64,000 bases of DNA from Pseudobdellovibrionaceae bacterium (lineage in GTDB: Bacteria; Bdellovibrionota; Bdellovibrionia; Bdellovibrionales; UBA1609), in the NCBI GenBank assembly GCA_023954155.1, contig JAMLIO010000003.1, positions 62,001 to 126,000 of the forward strand, written 5' to 3'. The notes beneath the pieces are model-generated. The model searched no databases. It was not told the origin of the DNA and saw only the letters and a program-made list of their open reading frames with translations. Every line of letters starts with the position of its first letter. Position 1 is the first letter of the stretch. Positions 8,689-18,132 of the stretch are shown piece by piece. Position numbers and translations under genes: made by a program.

Positions 8689-10581
8689 ATGCGTTGCAGT
8701 ATGACGTGGTTTAAGAGGCTTTCCATCCCAAAGTGGATTTTTTTTATCAGATCAAATAAGGGGCTCCTTTTTAGAGTGCTCTTCTGCTGGATTCTAGGTT
8801 GCGTTTTGCTGGTCAACGATATGGGTCGCAAGAACTACGATCATCGCTTTATCACCCGTGGCCCACAGTACTTCGATCAAGATATTGTGATCTTACATAT
8901 CTCTCAAAGTGAATGGGATGCCTTACTGCAACCTTCTTTTTTTAAATCTCTCATTTATAGAGGCGCACCCGTTACAGACAGTTACTATTGGAACGGTGTT
9001 TTTTGGCTTAAGTTTGTAGAGGCCCTAAAAAAACTCGAACCCCAAGCCATTGGCGTGAGTTTCTTTTTTGGTAGCAATATCCCGCTGAACTGGAAGTTAG
9101 AACGCTACTTCACGGAATCTTCTATTGTTTGGATTGCCCAGACTGAATCTTCAGGGCGTATCATCACCCCCAAATTCAGTGACGCTTTTAATGACAACGT
9201 GGGGCTGAGCTTACTGCAAGCCGATAACGACAGTGTGGTGCGAAGACATTTTATCTCTCCGCTCAATATCCCACAGTTTGCAGAAGCCATCGCAAAAAAA
9301 GCAGGCCTCCCACCTCTGACTCTGGACACTCCCTATTCTATCAACTATCGAGGTGCTCCTGGCACCTTTCATAGCTACTCCATCACCGATGTGGTGAACA
9401 ACAATATTCCTGTCAAATATTTGAAGAATAAAATCTTATTGATTGGACCCGAAGAGGGCAGCGAACACTCTGTACTCACGCCTTTTGGAACCATGTCACG
9501 CTTAGAGTATTATGCCAATCTTATTGATAACATTAAACACAACCGTTGGATCAAACATCTTCCTGTAAATATTTATGTGGCTATCATTTTACTGCTTACA
9601 CTCTTAACGGCGATCGTGATCTTAAACTTTCCTCAAGCTATCTCTACACTCTTACTGATCAGTTTTAGCTTTTTGTATATCACGCTCTCCTTCTTTTTGT
9701 TTGATGCCCTGTACATTTGGATTCCACTTTTTTCAGCGGTGAGCACCATACTTCTGACTTATGTGGTGTTCCTCAGTCAGTTGCTCTTTGATAAAGAGCA
9801 AAACATGTGGCGACTGCAAAAAGAACAAGAGAACTTAAGCTCTATGGAACAACTCAAAACCAATTTTGTAAGTTTGATTAGCCATGATCTTAAAACTCCA
9901 CTGGCAAAGATTCAGTCCTTCACTCATCGCGCGCTGAGTGGCGTTAAAGAGACTCCTGAGAATCAAGAGTTGGTGGAAGACCTGCACAGCATCTACAAAG
10001 AAAGTAAAAATTTGGATCGCTATATCAAATCCATCCTGCAACTCTCCAAAGTGGAATCCAGAGACTTCTTAGTTAAAAAACAGCCTTTGGATGTGAACGA
10101 ATTGATTGAGTCGGCCTGCGACCAACTGCGTTCCACAGCCAGAGCCAAAAATGTAACTTTAGAGCAAGACCTCGAACCTCTTTTTTCTATTGAGGCCGAT
10201 CCTATGCTCATCCGTGAGATCATTGTGAACATCATCGAAAATGCCATCAAATACACCCACAATGACACCAGCATTAAAATTCGCTCTTATGAAGATGAAA
10301 ATAGCGATTTTGTCGTCATTGAGGTCGAAGATAGCGGACCTGGAATTAAAAAAGAACATCTAGATAAGGTGTATAATAAGTTTTTCCGCGCTGACCCAAA
10401 TCATCACACCCAAGGTTCTGGTTTAGGACTTTTTTTAGTAAAGTACTTCCTAGAACTGCATAAAGGGTCTATTCACATAGAAAGTCAGAGTACTGAAGAC
10501 CTCACTGACACTGTGACACCCCCACCGCAAACGGGAACAAAGGTAACAATGAAGATCCCCACAGGAGTAACTCATGGATAA
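8689..10581 (+). CDS. CHASE2-domain sensor histidine kinase
   Basis: One N-terminal membrane segment (about 25-45) is followed by a ~240-aa extracytoplasmic region of CHASE2 type ('DQDIVILHISQSEW', 'NYRGAPGTFHSYSITDVV', 'ILLIGPEEGSEHSVLTPFG'). Three closely spaced membrane helices follow (about 285-365). The HisKA domain has phospho-acceptor His399 (SLISHDLKTPLAK), and the HATPase domain has 'IIENAIKYTH', 'DSGPGIKKEH' and 'GSGLGLFLVKYF'. It is predicted to sense a periplasmic cue and phosphorylate the regulator whose gene overlaps its 3' end. It starts 49 nt from the divergent ribF start; ATG at 8701 is an alternative. The ligand cannot be read from the sequence. Confidence 0.85.
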   Translation: MRCSMTWFKRLSIPKWIFFIRSNKGLLFRVLFCWILGCVLLVNDMGRKNYDHRFITRGPQYFDQDIVILHISQSEWDALLQPSFFKSLIYRGAPVTDSYYWNGVFWLKFVEALKKLEPQAIGVSFFFGSNIPLNWKLERYFTESSIVWIAQTESSGRIITPKFSDAFNDNVGLSLLQADNDSVVRRHFISPLNIPQFAEAIAKKAGLPPLTLDTPYSINYRGAPGTFHSYSITDVVNNNIPVKYLKNKILLIGPEEGSEHSVLTPFGTMSRLEYYANLIDNIKHNRWIKHLPVNIYVAIILLLTLLTAIVILNFPQAISTLLLISFSFLYITLSFFLFDALYIWIPLFSAVSTILLTYVVFLSQLLFDKEQNMWRLQKEQENLSSMEQLKTNFVSLISHDLKTPLAKIQSFTHRALSGVKETPENQELVEDLHSIYKESKNLDRYIKSILQLSKVESRDFLVKKQPLDVNELIESACDQLRSTARAKNVTLEQDLEPLFSIEADPMLIREIIVNIIENAIKYTHNDTSIKIRSYEDENSDFVVIEVEDSGPGIKKEHLDKVYNKFFRADPNHHTQGSGLGLFLVKYFLELHKGSIHIESQSTEDLTDTVTPPPQTGTKVTMKIPTGVTHG

Positions 10582-11983
10582 AGATAAAAATTTAAACGTC
10601 CTGATCGTAGATGATGAAGAAGAGCTGCGTAAATCCGTCCACTCTATTCTTAACACGTCATTTGAAGACACTTCGTTTAACATCAACGAAGCTCCCAATG
10701 GGAAAGTGGCTTTAGACTTTGTAAAACAAAACCCATGTGATCTTGTGATTATGGACGTCAAAATGCCAGAGATGGATGGACTTGTGACTTTAGAAAAGAT
10801 CAAAGCCCACGACCCAGGGATCTGCGTTCTGATCATGACAGCACATTCTAACCTGACCGATGCCGTCAGAGCCATCAAAGAAGGCGCCTTTGATTATCTG
10901 GAAAAACCTGTGGAACCCAGTGATTTGGTAAAACTAGTAAACGAGGCCAATAAAGCTCGTCGTATGGTTTCTGACCTTAAAGTCAACGTGCCCATTTTTG
11001 ATGATGACACTGAAACCAATATCGTAGGCTCTACCACACGTATGCGCGAAATCTTTAGTCTTGTTCACAAACTCGGTAACGTGGACACCACTGTCCTCAT
11101 CCGTGGCGAGAACGGAACAGGCAAAGAGATGGTCGCACGCGCCATTCACTCTTTTTCTACACGTAAAAACGGTAAGTTCATTGCTATTAACTGTGGTGCC
11201 ATCCCTGAAAATCTGATGGAGAGTGAACTTTTTGGACACGAAAAGGGCAGCTTTACAGGAGCCCATGAAAGAAAAATCGGAATGTTCCAAATTGCCAATA
11301 ATGGAACTTTATTTCTGGATGAAATTGCAGAACTAAAACCTGAAATGCAGGTGAAACTCTTACGTGTTTTACAAGAAAAGTCTTTTATTCCTATTGGCAG
11401 TCATCGTGAAGTGAAAACCAATGCCCGCATCATCGCTGCCACCAATCAAAACTTAGAAAAGATGATTGAAGAAAAACGCTTTCGAGAAGATTTATTTTAC
11501 CGCTTAAACGTCATGCCGATTTTTCTTCCCCCACTTCGTGAACGTTTGGATGACATTGAAAGTCTATGCTTACACTTCATCAATAAGTTTAACAAAGTAC
11601 ATAAAAAAAATATCCAAGGACTAAGTGCTGAGGCTATTGCAAATTTAAAAAACTACGATTGGCCAGGAAATATCCGCGAGCTTGAAAACGCCATTGAACG
11701 TGCCTTTGTCATCAGCCAAGGCAGTACACTTACGGTCACTGATCTACCTGAAAACATTATCAATCAGCAAGTTACAAAGATTGAAATGGAAGGTGGTCAA
11801 TACACTGGACCAATGAACTATGATCGCTTTAAAGAGGATATGGAAAAAGAATTTATCATTAAGGCTCTTAAAGCCAATAATGGCAGAATCAATAAAACCG
11901 TAGCCCAGGCTAACATCCCCAAGAATACGCTTCTTAGAAAGATTAAAAAGTATGAAATTGACGTCAAAAAACTGATTGATTAA
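10574..11983 (+). CDS. Sigma-54-dependent response regulator, partner of the CHASE2 kinase
   Basis: NtrC-type regulator of 469 aa: receiver with phospho-acceptor Asp61 (LVIMDVKMPEMDG), AAA+ with Walker A GENGTGKE, contact loop GSFTGA, Walker B GTLFLDEIAEL, and a C-terminal HTH (KTVAQANIPKNTLLRKIKK). It overlaps the kinase stop by 8 nt (ATGGATAA) and has its own AGGAG, so the two are co-translated and almost certainly a cognate pair. It has the same architecture as PilR in this window but is clearly a separate paralogue. Target promoters are unknown. Confidence 0.87.
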   Translation: MDKDKNLNVLIVDDEEELRKSVHSILNTSFEDTSFNINEAPNGKVALDFVKQNPCDLVIMDVKMPEMDGLVTLEKIKAHDPGICVLIMTAHSNLTDAVRAIKEGAFDYLEKPVEPSDLVKLVNEANKARRMVSDLKVNVPIFDDDTETNIVGSTTRMREIFSLVHKLGNVDTTVLIRGENGTGKEMVARAIHSFSTRKNGKFIAINCGAIPENLMESELFGHEKGSFTGAHERKIGMFQIANNGTLFLDEIAELKPEMQVKLLRVLQEKSFIPIGSHREVKTNARIIAATNQNLEKMIEEKRFREDLFYRLNVMPIFLPPLRERLDDIESLCLHFINKFNKVHKKNIQGLSAEAIANLKNYDWPGNIRELENAIERAFVISQGSTLTVTDLPENIINQQVTKIEMEGGQYTGPMNYDRFKEDMEKEFIIKALKANNGRINKTVAQANIPKNTLLRKIKKYEIDVKKLID

Positions 11984-12000
11984 GCTTAATTGGTGATCAA

Positions 12001-12402
12001 TTGTTTATTGACAAAATTTATCTTTTTTTACCTCTTCTGTTTTTTTCTTCTTTAGCTCATGCCAAAGCTAATTTTGAATACTCTGTCACCATGGGCGGTT
12101 GGGGTAAGGAGCAACTCACCTTCCGCAAAGACACCCATGAGATTTATCATCTTGTTGACAAGCTTAAAGGTAAAAAAAAATTTTCTAAATCTGAATACGA
12201 AAAAATATTAAAACAGTTTAGAAGCATCACAAGCAAGGGCGAAGCCTTGCCTGTGATCATTGACTCCTGTGGAAATTACGTCTTGGTTTTTGATAGTCAT
12301 AAATCACAAATCACACACAAAGTCTGTTTTGTTGAAAATCCAAAACTCTCGGGACAACTTGGACGCTTATGGTCTCAGACTCGCAAGCGAGTGGCTCAAT
12401 GA
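12001..12402 (+). CDS. Small secreted protein of unknown function
   Basis: 133 aa with a TTG start at the edge of a GGTGAT ribosome-binding site. An N-terminal signal peptide (about residues 1-22, ending SSLAHA) predicts export. The mature part is Lys-rich with two cysteines (DSCGNYVLVF and HKVCFVE) that could form a disulphide in the periplasm. No family recognised. Its stop overlaps the start of the next gene (ATGA), so it is probably made together with the metalloprotease-like protein and may act with it as a partner, inhibitor or chaperone; that role is a guess from context. Confidence 0.6.
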   Translation: MFIDKIYLFLPLLFFSSLAHAKANFEYSVTMGGWGKEQLTFRKDTHEIYHLVDKLKGKKKFSKSEYEKILKQFRSITSKGEALPVIIDSCGNYVLVFDSHKSQITHKVCFVENPKLSGQLGRLWSQTRKRVAQ

Positions 12403-13622
12403 TGCGACTGACTTGGCTTCTCATCATTCTCTATCCCCTATTAACTCATGCGCAGGAAGCCCCTCAATGTACCTTTGAGGACGTCACCAAAAACTGCAAG
12501 GCTTTAAAAGATCAAAAAGGAACACAATATATTTATCTAGATGACGGAACTTACTTCCGAAACCCTGAATACGATACATCATGGAAATCCTATATTTATC
12601 ATTCCAATGTCCCTCCCGCCAGCATAAGCCCAGAACGTCAAATTGAAGTGAAAAACTTAGTGGAATATGTCAGACAGACTTTAATAGATAAGATCAGGCG
12701 CGGTCGCACGAACAGCAGCCTCTCTGCACTAGAGCGCAGTCAAATCCAACGCCTACAGACTATTGAATTTGATCTAAATATCAGTTTAAACGATCAACAC
12801 CTATGCAGTTCTGCCTATCCCAATGCGGGATACTTTCAAGAGACCCATTCTTTTATGCTTTGCAAATCTGCAATGATGCAGCCCAATTCAGCACTTGTGG
12901 CAGCTATAGCCCATGAAATGGGTCACTCTATAGACATCTGCCGAATGCTGCAACCTTTGCAAAAAAAATATGGCGAATACGGAATAACAGCATTGAACGA
13001 TAAAATTTTATTTAGAAATCAAAATCCACAGACTCAACCTACAATAACAGCCGCTGCCGTTTCAGTAGAGGATATCAAGAAGACTCCTGAGTTTATGTGT
13101 TTGTCACAAAAAGGATTTTTACAAGAGCCGAGTCAAAAAGAAAAAGAAGACCTGGCCAAGCAACTGGTCGATACTCAAAAAGAATCGGGCAAGACAAGTC
13201 TGAGTGATCAAGAACTTCAGGCCCATAACCTAAAACTGATGCAAGAGTATCCTTACTGCTTCAATTCAAAGTCGGCTCACAACACCATCAATGAAGCCGC
13301 CTGTGACATTTGGGCCAGTCACGCCCAAGGAGATTACATCAGTAAACACCCACCCAAAAATGACATCGAACGTATTGCTACATTTGGGGTTTTTATGAAA
13401 AATCTCTGTGGCCCACAAGATGAGCAAACCGCATCAACCTCAGGTGACAGTTCACACCCTGCATCTATAGATCGAGTCAATAAAATATTTTTAACCAATC
13501 CCAATATACAAAGCATGTTTGGTTGCACTCCTGCAGAACCTTCTTGTGATCCTCACGCAAGAAGCCCTCGATCTGGAACTTCTCGACGAGAGTCTTCGGT
13601 TGAAGGTACTGGAATCAGATAA
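12399..13622 (+). CDS. Secreted protein with HExxH zinc-metalloprotease motif
   Basis: The start is the ATG of an ATGA overlap with the preceding gene (12402 is an alternative). A signal peptide (MMRLTWLLIILYPLLTHAQ) exports it. Residues around 165-175 read AAIAHEMGHSID, a canonical HExxH zinc site. About 130 residues later 'NEAACDIWASH' could supply the third (Glu) ligand expected of gluzincins. There are many cysteines, consistent with periplasmic or secreted folding, and a basic Ser/Arg-rich tail. I infer a secreted or periplasmic peptidase of unassigned family. Prey or envelope proteins are possible substrates but nothing in the sequence shows this. Confidence 0.6.
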   Translation: MMRLTWLLIILYPLLTHAQEAPQCTFEDVTKNCKALKDQKGTQYIYLDDGTYFRNPEYDTSWKSYIYHSNVPPASISPERQIEVKNLVEYVRQTLIDKIRRGRTNSSLSALERSQIQRLQTIEFDLNISLNDQHLCSSAYPNAGYFQETHSFMLCKSAMMQPNSALVAAIAHEMGHSIDICRMLQPLQKKYGEYGITALNDKILFRNQNPQTQPTITAAAVSVEDIKKTPEFMCLSQKGFLQEPSQKEKEDLAKQLVDTQKESGKTSLSDQELQAHNLKLMQEYPYCFNSKSAHNTINEAACDIWASHAQGDYISKHPPKNDIERIATFGVFMKNLCGPQDEQTASTSGDSSHPASIDRVNKIFLTNPNIQSMFGCTPAEPSCDPHARSPRSGTSRRESSVEGTGIR

Positions 13623-13793
13623 ACAGAATTAAATTCTCAATACAATAAGAATCTTTATCAAATAAATGGATTTCTATTACTACAAGCGTAGAGATTCGAT
13701 TAAATAGTTTTTTTGCCAAGCAGATCAGAGCATAGGTTCGGGTAAGAACAGAGTTTTAGGCCACCAAAAAGATGGTGACCTAGGATCATGCGC

Positions 13794-14867
13794 CTACTTG
13801 GTTTGAACTTCCACAGTAGTTGTTGTCGCTTCGTTTTTCTTTTTGTAGCTGATCTGTACAAAACTGTTTTCTGGTGGCGCAGGGATCAATCTTAACATAT
13901 TCCCACCCAAAAGTTTCCAATCTGTTTTGATCAGATTTCCTCTAGCATCTCGGACTGAAACCTTGATAGATGAGGCTTTGGCTGGTGGCGGATCTAATAG
14001 AATAGACTGATATAGAAGTCGGGTTTCTAAGTACTGACTGACCTTTTTAAGTTCAGACCCAAAGTTTGGATGACAGATGCTCACGCCAAAACCACCAGAT
14101 AGAGAAGCTAGGGACCACACAAGAGTTCCATAGTTGGCTCCTGTACCAGATCTGCTTTCTTTTCTTTGAGCAGTAAGACAAGCAGAATCTCCTGGAGGAA
14201 TTGCAATTACAAATCCAGTAATGTCTTCAGCATGAAGATTTAAACTACGTTTAACATAATCTAAGAACTCTAAAGGTTGGGTCGCACCCGCAAGACCTGT
14301 ACTTAGCTCATCTTCATCAGTTAAAATAATAGGAACAAAGCTAGCTCCAGGTCTGAAAAAACCAGCGTTCGCTGTGTTACGCTTTTCAATGGCTTTCATT
14401 ACAGCACGCATAGGCTCTTCGTCACACTCCGCTCCTGTGGCTGTACATGGAGAATCCACCTGATTGAGAATCGCACGGCTAAATAAAAGTGGCAAATTAC
14501 TCATATTAGGTGCAAGATACTTTTCCCCAGCAGGACCTACTGCTTTTAAGTTACCATGAAAGCCTTCGTGATCATCATAACCTACTGCTGAGGCATCTGT
14601 ATTGATAAAGCCAATCCTATAGTCAGCTCGTTCAATACTAGAAATGAAGTTTTGAAATTGCACTGAAATATTAGCTTGATCTCTTGCCATGCTTGTTGAG
14701 TTATCAACAACAAATAGGATGTCTACTTTTTTTCTCACTGTAGTCTGTTCAAATGTCGTCACATGTACAGAGTATTGATCTACTGTCGAACTGAATTCTT
14801 TTGAAGAATCACAGCCAAAGACGAAGCTCATCAAAGACAAAATGAATAATGTTTTCTGGATGTTCAT
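13794..14867 (-). CDS. Lipoprotein with von Willebrand factor A domain
   Basis: A lipoprotein signal (lipobox FVFGC, Cys at about 19) is followed by a vWA domain. The MIDAS metal site is visible as DNSTS in 'DILFVVDNSTSMARDQ' (DxSxS), with a later 'ILTDEDEL' segment. The region after about 280 is a short beta-rich tail ('PPAKASSIKVSVRDARGNL'). vWA lipoproteins bind other proteins on the envelope surface or in the periplasm in a metal-dependent way. The start is supported by GAGGGG 5 nt upstream. It stands alone, with ~150-nt spacers on both sides. Confidence 0.72.
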   Translation of the reverse strand: MNIQKTLFILSLMSFVFGCDSSKEFSSTVDQYSVHVTTFEQTTVRKKVDILFVVDNSTSMARDQANISVQFQNFISSIERADYRIGFINTDASAVGYDDHEGFHGNLKAVGPAGEKYLAPNMSNLPLLFSRAILNQVDSPCTATGAECDEEPMRAVMKAIEKRNTANAGFFRPGASFVPIILTDEDELSTGLAGATQPLEFLDYVKRSLNLHAEDITGFVIAIPPGDSACLTAQRKESRSGTGANYGTLVWSLASLSGGFGVSICHPNFGSELKKVSQYLETRLLYQSILLDPPPAKASSIKVSVRDARGNLIKTDWKLLGGNMLRLIPAPPENSFVQISYKKKNEATTTTVEVQTK

Positions 14868-15018
14868 AAAAACCCCTCACAGAGAGGTTTTCGGCTGGAC
14901 CAAATGTCAGGCACAGGTACAAAGGTAGTGAACTAGACCTTTGTCAGATAATGTAAGATCACTAACCTTAGACCTGTCTCCAATATGGTGGATATCTCTA
15001 GAAATCTGTAGAAGTTTT

Positions 15019-16122
15019 TTACGACCTTTTTAAAGAGTGTAGTCGTCCTTTAATAGTACCAATCTTAACTTTGGCTTCAAATCCAATAGGGATTTTGTTT
15101 TCATCGTCTGTAAGCCAGATCAAAACGTCACCGTCTTGCTTCCAATCCCCGTCTATTTGAAATGTGGGTTTCACCACTATCGTGTCAAAACGACCTACAC
15201 GTGTCTTTAAGACTTCTTTGCGTAATACTTTGGCCGTGACCACAATGTCTTTGCCCTTTTCTGCCACATGCATTTTATAGGTTGAGTCGACCTTTAAATC
15301 ATACGTGCGTAATTTATAAAGTGCCGACAGCACATCTTGAGCCACGTCAGAATTTAATTTCCAAGACTGGTCCTCATGTTTTAGGTCCTTCCCTGTCTTT
15401 AATATCTTAGCTTGGTATCTTGCAGTTTTTGTGGACCAATTAAAAGAAGTCTGGATCTCTCTGACGTATTTGCTTTCTTCGCCATAGATTTTCATCAGAT
15501 AGGGTTTCTGATGTTTTACTGACCAAAAAGATTCAGCATAGTCTTTAACAGAATAAAATAGAGAAAAGACTGAACTAGATAATGCCGTCACATAAAAGTG
15601 ATAGGTCTGATCTCCTTGAATCTGTTTAAAGGGCTTCACCTCCATGGTCATCCTGCCTGCCTCTACAGCAAAGAACGCAATGGAATACACTACTTTTTCC
15701 CCTACATTAAAGGGAAACTTAGGAGTCTTACCCTCTGCCACAGGCACTTGAGCGCTCATGGTTTGATCTTTGGGTTTTTCTACAGCCTTAGGAGTGGTCT
15801 CTTTTTTAGGTGTGGTCTTAGGCGTCTCTTGGGACACTGGGGGCTTTGTTGATGATGCCTTCTTGGCAGTGTCTTTAGATGGAGTTCCTACGGGGGGTGT
15901 CTTAGTCTGCTCTGCAGGAGCTTCGACTTTCTTGACCGCAGAAGGTCCCGCCTCTTCTACAGCGCCTCCAGAGTCTTCTTGTGCCCCTTCCACCTGAGTG
16001 ATTTCGTAAGGGCTTTCAATTCGGGTTTGCTTGCGCATCTCTTCCACTCTCTTGCTTTTAGACTGACAAGATACCAAAAGTAAACTCATTGAGATTATGG
16101 GTATTAAAAATATTTTTTCCAT
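15019..16122 (-). CDS. DUF3108-type lipoprotein with Pro/Thr/Lys-rich linker
   Basis: Signal peptide with lipobox LLVSC (Cys about 19), then ~100 residues of low-complexity Lys/Pro/Thr/Glu linker (about 25-130) that could span the periplasm or the peptidoglycan, then a beta-rich domain beginning 'FPFNVGEKVVYSIAFFAVEAGRM' that looks like DUF3108. That family is found beside lipid A genes in several proteobacteria, which fits here: its start overlaps the lpxL-like gene by 19 nt at the end of the lpx operon. Function unknown; an outer-membrane maintenance role is inferred from context. Confidence 0.68.
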   Translation of the reverse strand: MEKIFLIPIISMSLLLVSCQSKSKRVEEMRKQTRIESPYEITQVEGAQEDSGGAVEEAGPSAVKKVEAPAEQTKTPPVGTPSKDTAKKASSTKPPVSQETPKTTPKKETTPKAVEKPKDQTMSAQVPVAEGKTPKFPFNVGEKVVYSIAFFAVEAGRMTMEVKPFKQIQGDQTYHFYVTALSSSVFSLFYSVKDYAESFWSVKHQKPYLMKIYGEESKYVREIQTSFNWSTKTARYQAKILKTGKDLKHEDQSWKLNSDVAQDVLSALYKLRTYDLKVDSTYKMHVAEKGKDIVVTAKVLRKEVLKTRVGRFDTIVVKPTFQIDGDWKQDGDVLIWLTDDENKIPIGFEAKVKIGTIKGRLHSLKRS

Positions 16123-16976
16123 CTTCTATGTATCCACATCCAACTCTCTGGCCGCTCAGTGATCACTTTCTCGATCCAGGTATTATATTTTTGTGTCATA
16201 TAGGACACGTTTTCATTCAAATCCTCAAAAGGAGCCTCTGTCTCAATGGCCTCATCCAAGGATACAATAACTTTCCCCTCTTTTCTATATGAATGAGCAG
16301 GAACAACCGTTGCATTAAACTTTAAAGCAAAATAGGCCAAAGAAGAATTTGTTCCTGTGGTGTGACCAAAAAAAGTAGACTTAATGCCTATAGGTGGATA
16401 CGTGAACTGATCAATCACAAACAATAGTCCCTCATTTCTCTTTAAGGCCCTTACCACTTTTAACGAACTATTACTTGGGTCTAGATGCTGCAATCCTGAT
16501 TTTTCACGAATGGAAAATAGCACATCGTTGATGAATTGATTTTTTACCTTTCTCCCAATGAGATACAGAGGATATTTCTCCATACATAGTCTGTATATAG
16601 AAAGCTCTCCGTTGCCTGTGTGAGTTCCTAAAATCAAAACTCCTTTGCCTTTTTTAAAAGCATTGTCTAAATGTTCTTTTCCCACAAGTTCCGTAATCTG
16701 ATTGAGACGCCGCTGCGAGATATATGGAAAGTACGAATACTCTAAAGCTGAAAAAGCCCAATTATAAAAAGAATCAAAGGCGACTTTATTGATATAAGCT
16801 AAATCTTTATCGGGAAATGCTCTTTTAATATTATCTATCATGGCTAGTTTTCGGTGTGGCCGAATATAGTACCAAACCAGAGAGATGAAATACGCCAGCC
16901 CTCGTTTCATAAATCTTGGCAACAGATAAATAGGAAATAAAATAAGATGAGATAAGACTCTTTGCTCTAGTGACAT
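16104..16976 (-). CDS. lpxL: Lipid A acyltransferase, LpxL/HtrB family
   Basis: 290 aa, inner-membrane peripheral enzyme that adds a secondary acyl chain to the lipid A precursor. The catalytic H(x4)E motif is visible as HTGNGE in 'GVLILGTHTGNGELSI'. Downstream are 'LFVIDQFTYPPIGIKSTFFG' and a 'RPESWMWIHRRWKK' ending typical of the family. It lies 5 nt after lpxK and overlaps the next gene. Acyl-chain specificity (LpxL versus LpxM) cannot be read, so the symbol is the generic one. HTGNGE replaces the more usual H-x-G-x-W-E spacing partners but keeps the catalytic pair. Confidence 0.78.
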   Translation of the reverse strand: MSLEQRVLSHLILFPIYLLPRFMKRGLAYFISLVWYYIRPHRKLAMIDNIKRAFPDKDLAYINKVAFDSFYNWAFSALEYSYFPYISQRRLNQITELVGKEHLDNAFKKGKGVLILGTHTGNGELSIYRLCMEKYPLYLIGRKVKNQFINDVLFSIREKSGLQHLDPSNSSLKVVRALKRNEGLLFVIDQFTYPPIGIKSTFFGHTTGTNSSLAYFALKFNATVVPAHSYRKEGKVIVSLDEAIETEAPFEDLNENVSYMTQKYNTWIEKVITERPESWMWIHRRWKKYF

Positions 16977-16981
16977 AATAG

Positions 16982-18037
16982 CTATTCCTCAAAAAGTTCT
17001 TCTGAAATCTGTAACAGAGTGTCTTCAGGGATATCCACCGTTTGATGAGCCACAAAGAACTCATCAGCACCTTCAAATTTTTTAATCTTAATATAATCTT
17101 TAGTCGTACACACCAATTGAGCTTCATTTTGTTTTGCTAGGCTCAAACACCTTTGTATATCTTTTAAAGAAAAATCATAATGGTCAGGATAATCTTTCCT
17201 ATAAATGTTTTTTACATTGGGAAAGTGTTTTTTTAAATCTTTAAAAAAAGTATCTGGTGCTCCAATAGCAGAGATCATCTGCAAGTGACCGTCATAGTTG
17301 ACAGGTAAGGAGTCATGCTTTTCACTTCGCACGCTAGATATCTGGGCGTGAATTAAAGATATCTTGGCTGTGGGTGCAAATAACTTCAATCTGTTTTTCA
17401 CAGAGTTGACTTTATTTTGTGATAGGTGCTGCCACTTCGTTAAAAATATATAATTCGCCCTTTTTAAAGAACTCAAAGGCTCACGCATCCTGCCCAAAGG
17501 CAAAAGCCCTGGTCTTTGTAGATATTGATGGACATCAAAGACCACAATATCCACATCTCTATGCAAGGCGCGATGTTGAAATCCATCATCTAAGATGAAA
17601 AAATCCAAGTTGGGATTTTGTCCTAAAGCCCAATCTCCTCCGCGTCGCCTTTGACTGTCTAAAATGATCTTCTGTTTGGGAAAACGTCCATAGATCATAC
17701 TGGGTTCATCACCAAATTTTTGTGGCTCCGTGTCCGTATCTACCAACTGCGGATATCTTTTTTTGCGTGCCACTTGTGAGCCGTAACCCCTGCTGAGCAC
17801 TGCAATCTGTTTTTGATTAAAAATGCGCATCAGTTCTAATACCACAGGAGTTTTACCTGTGCCGCCTGCACTTAAATTTCCTACACTGAGAACGGGTTTA
17901 GACAAACTCTTACCTTGGATGAGTTTCAAATCATAGGCGATATTTTTAAAGGCAACAGCAAAGCCCCATAACATGCTTAATGGCGATAAGATCACCCATT
18001 GCAACACTATTCCTACCACATGTCTTATCCATTTCAT
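16982..18037 (-). CDS. lpxK: Tetraacyldisaccharide 4'-kinase
   Basis: Phosphorylates the 4' position of the lipid A disaccharide at the inner membrane. An N-terminal hydrophobic helix (about 5-30) is followed by the P-loop-like motif GNLSAGGTGKTP, 'VLSRGYGS', 'GDEPSMIYGRFPKQKIILDSQRRRGG' and 'DFFILDDGFQHRALHRDVDIVVFD', all diagnostic of LpxK. ATG at 18037 is preferred over a TTG three codons upstream. A 95-nt AT-rich gap separates it from lpxB; no promoter is obvious in the gap. Confidence 0.92.
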   Translation of the reverse strand: MKWIRHVVGIVLQWVILSPLSMLWGFAVAFKNIAYDLKLIQGKSLSKPVLSVGNLSAGGTGKTPVVLELMRIFNQKQIAVLSRGYGSQVARKKRYPQLVDTDTEPQKFGDEPSMIYGRFPKQKIILDSQRRRGGDWALGQNPNLDFFILDDGFQHRALHRDVDIVVFDVHQYLQRPGLLPLGRMREPLSSLKRANYIFLTKWQHLSQNKVNSVKNRLKLFAPTAKISLIHAQISSVRSEKHDSLPVNYDGHLQMISAIGAPDTFFKDLKKHFPNVKNIYRKDYPDHYDFSLKDIQRCLSLAKQNEAQLVCTTKDYIKIKKFEGADEFFVAHQTVDIPEDTLLQISEELFEE

Positions 18038-18132
18038 TCTTATCAACCCGTTTTAAAACTTTTTTTAGCTACAATATTCTTTTCTTCGCCATGTTTCTTA
18101 AACCTATTCATCACTTAAAATATGCTCTTATC

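Noticed and set aside
13759-13780. Stem GGCCACCA/TGGTGACC as terminator of the vWA lipoprotein gene
   Set aside because: It lies in the right place, but one mismatch and no T-run make it unconvincing.
14919-14944. 8-bp hairpin ACAAAGGT/ACCTTTGT between the two lipoprotein genes
   Set aside because: No T-run on either strand and no known motif; could be chance in AT-rich spacer.
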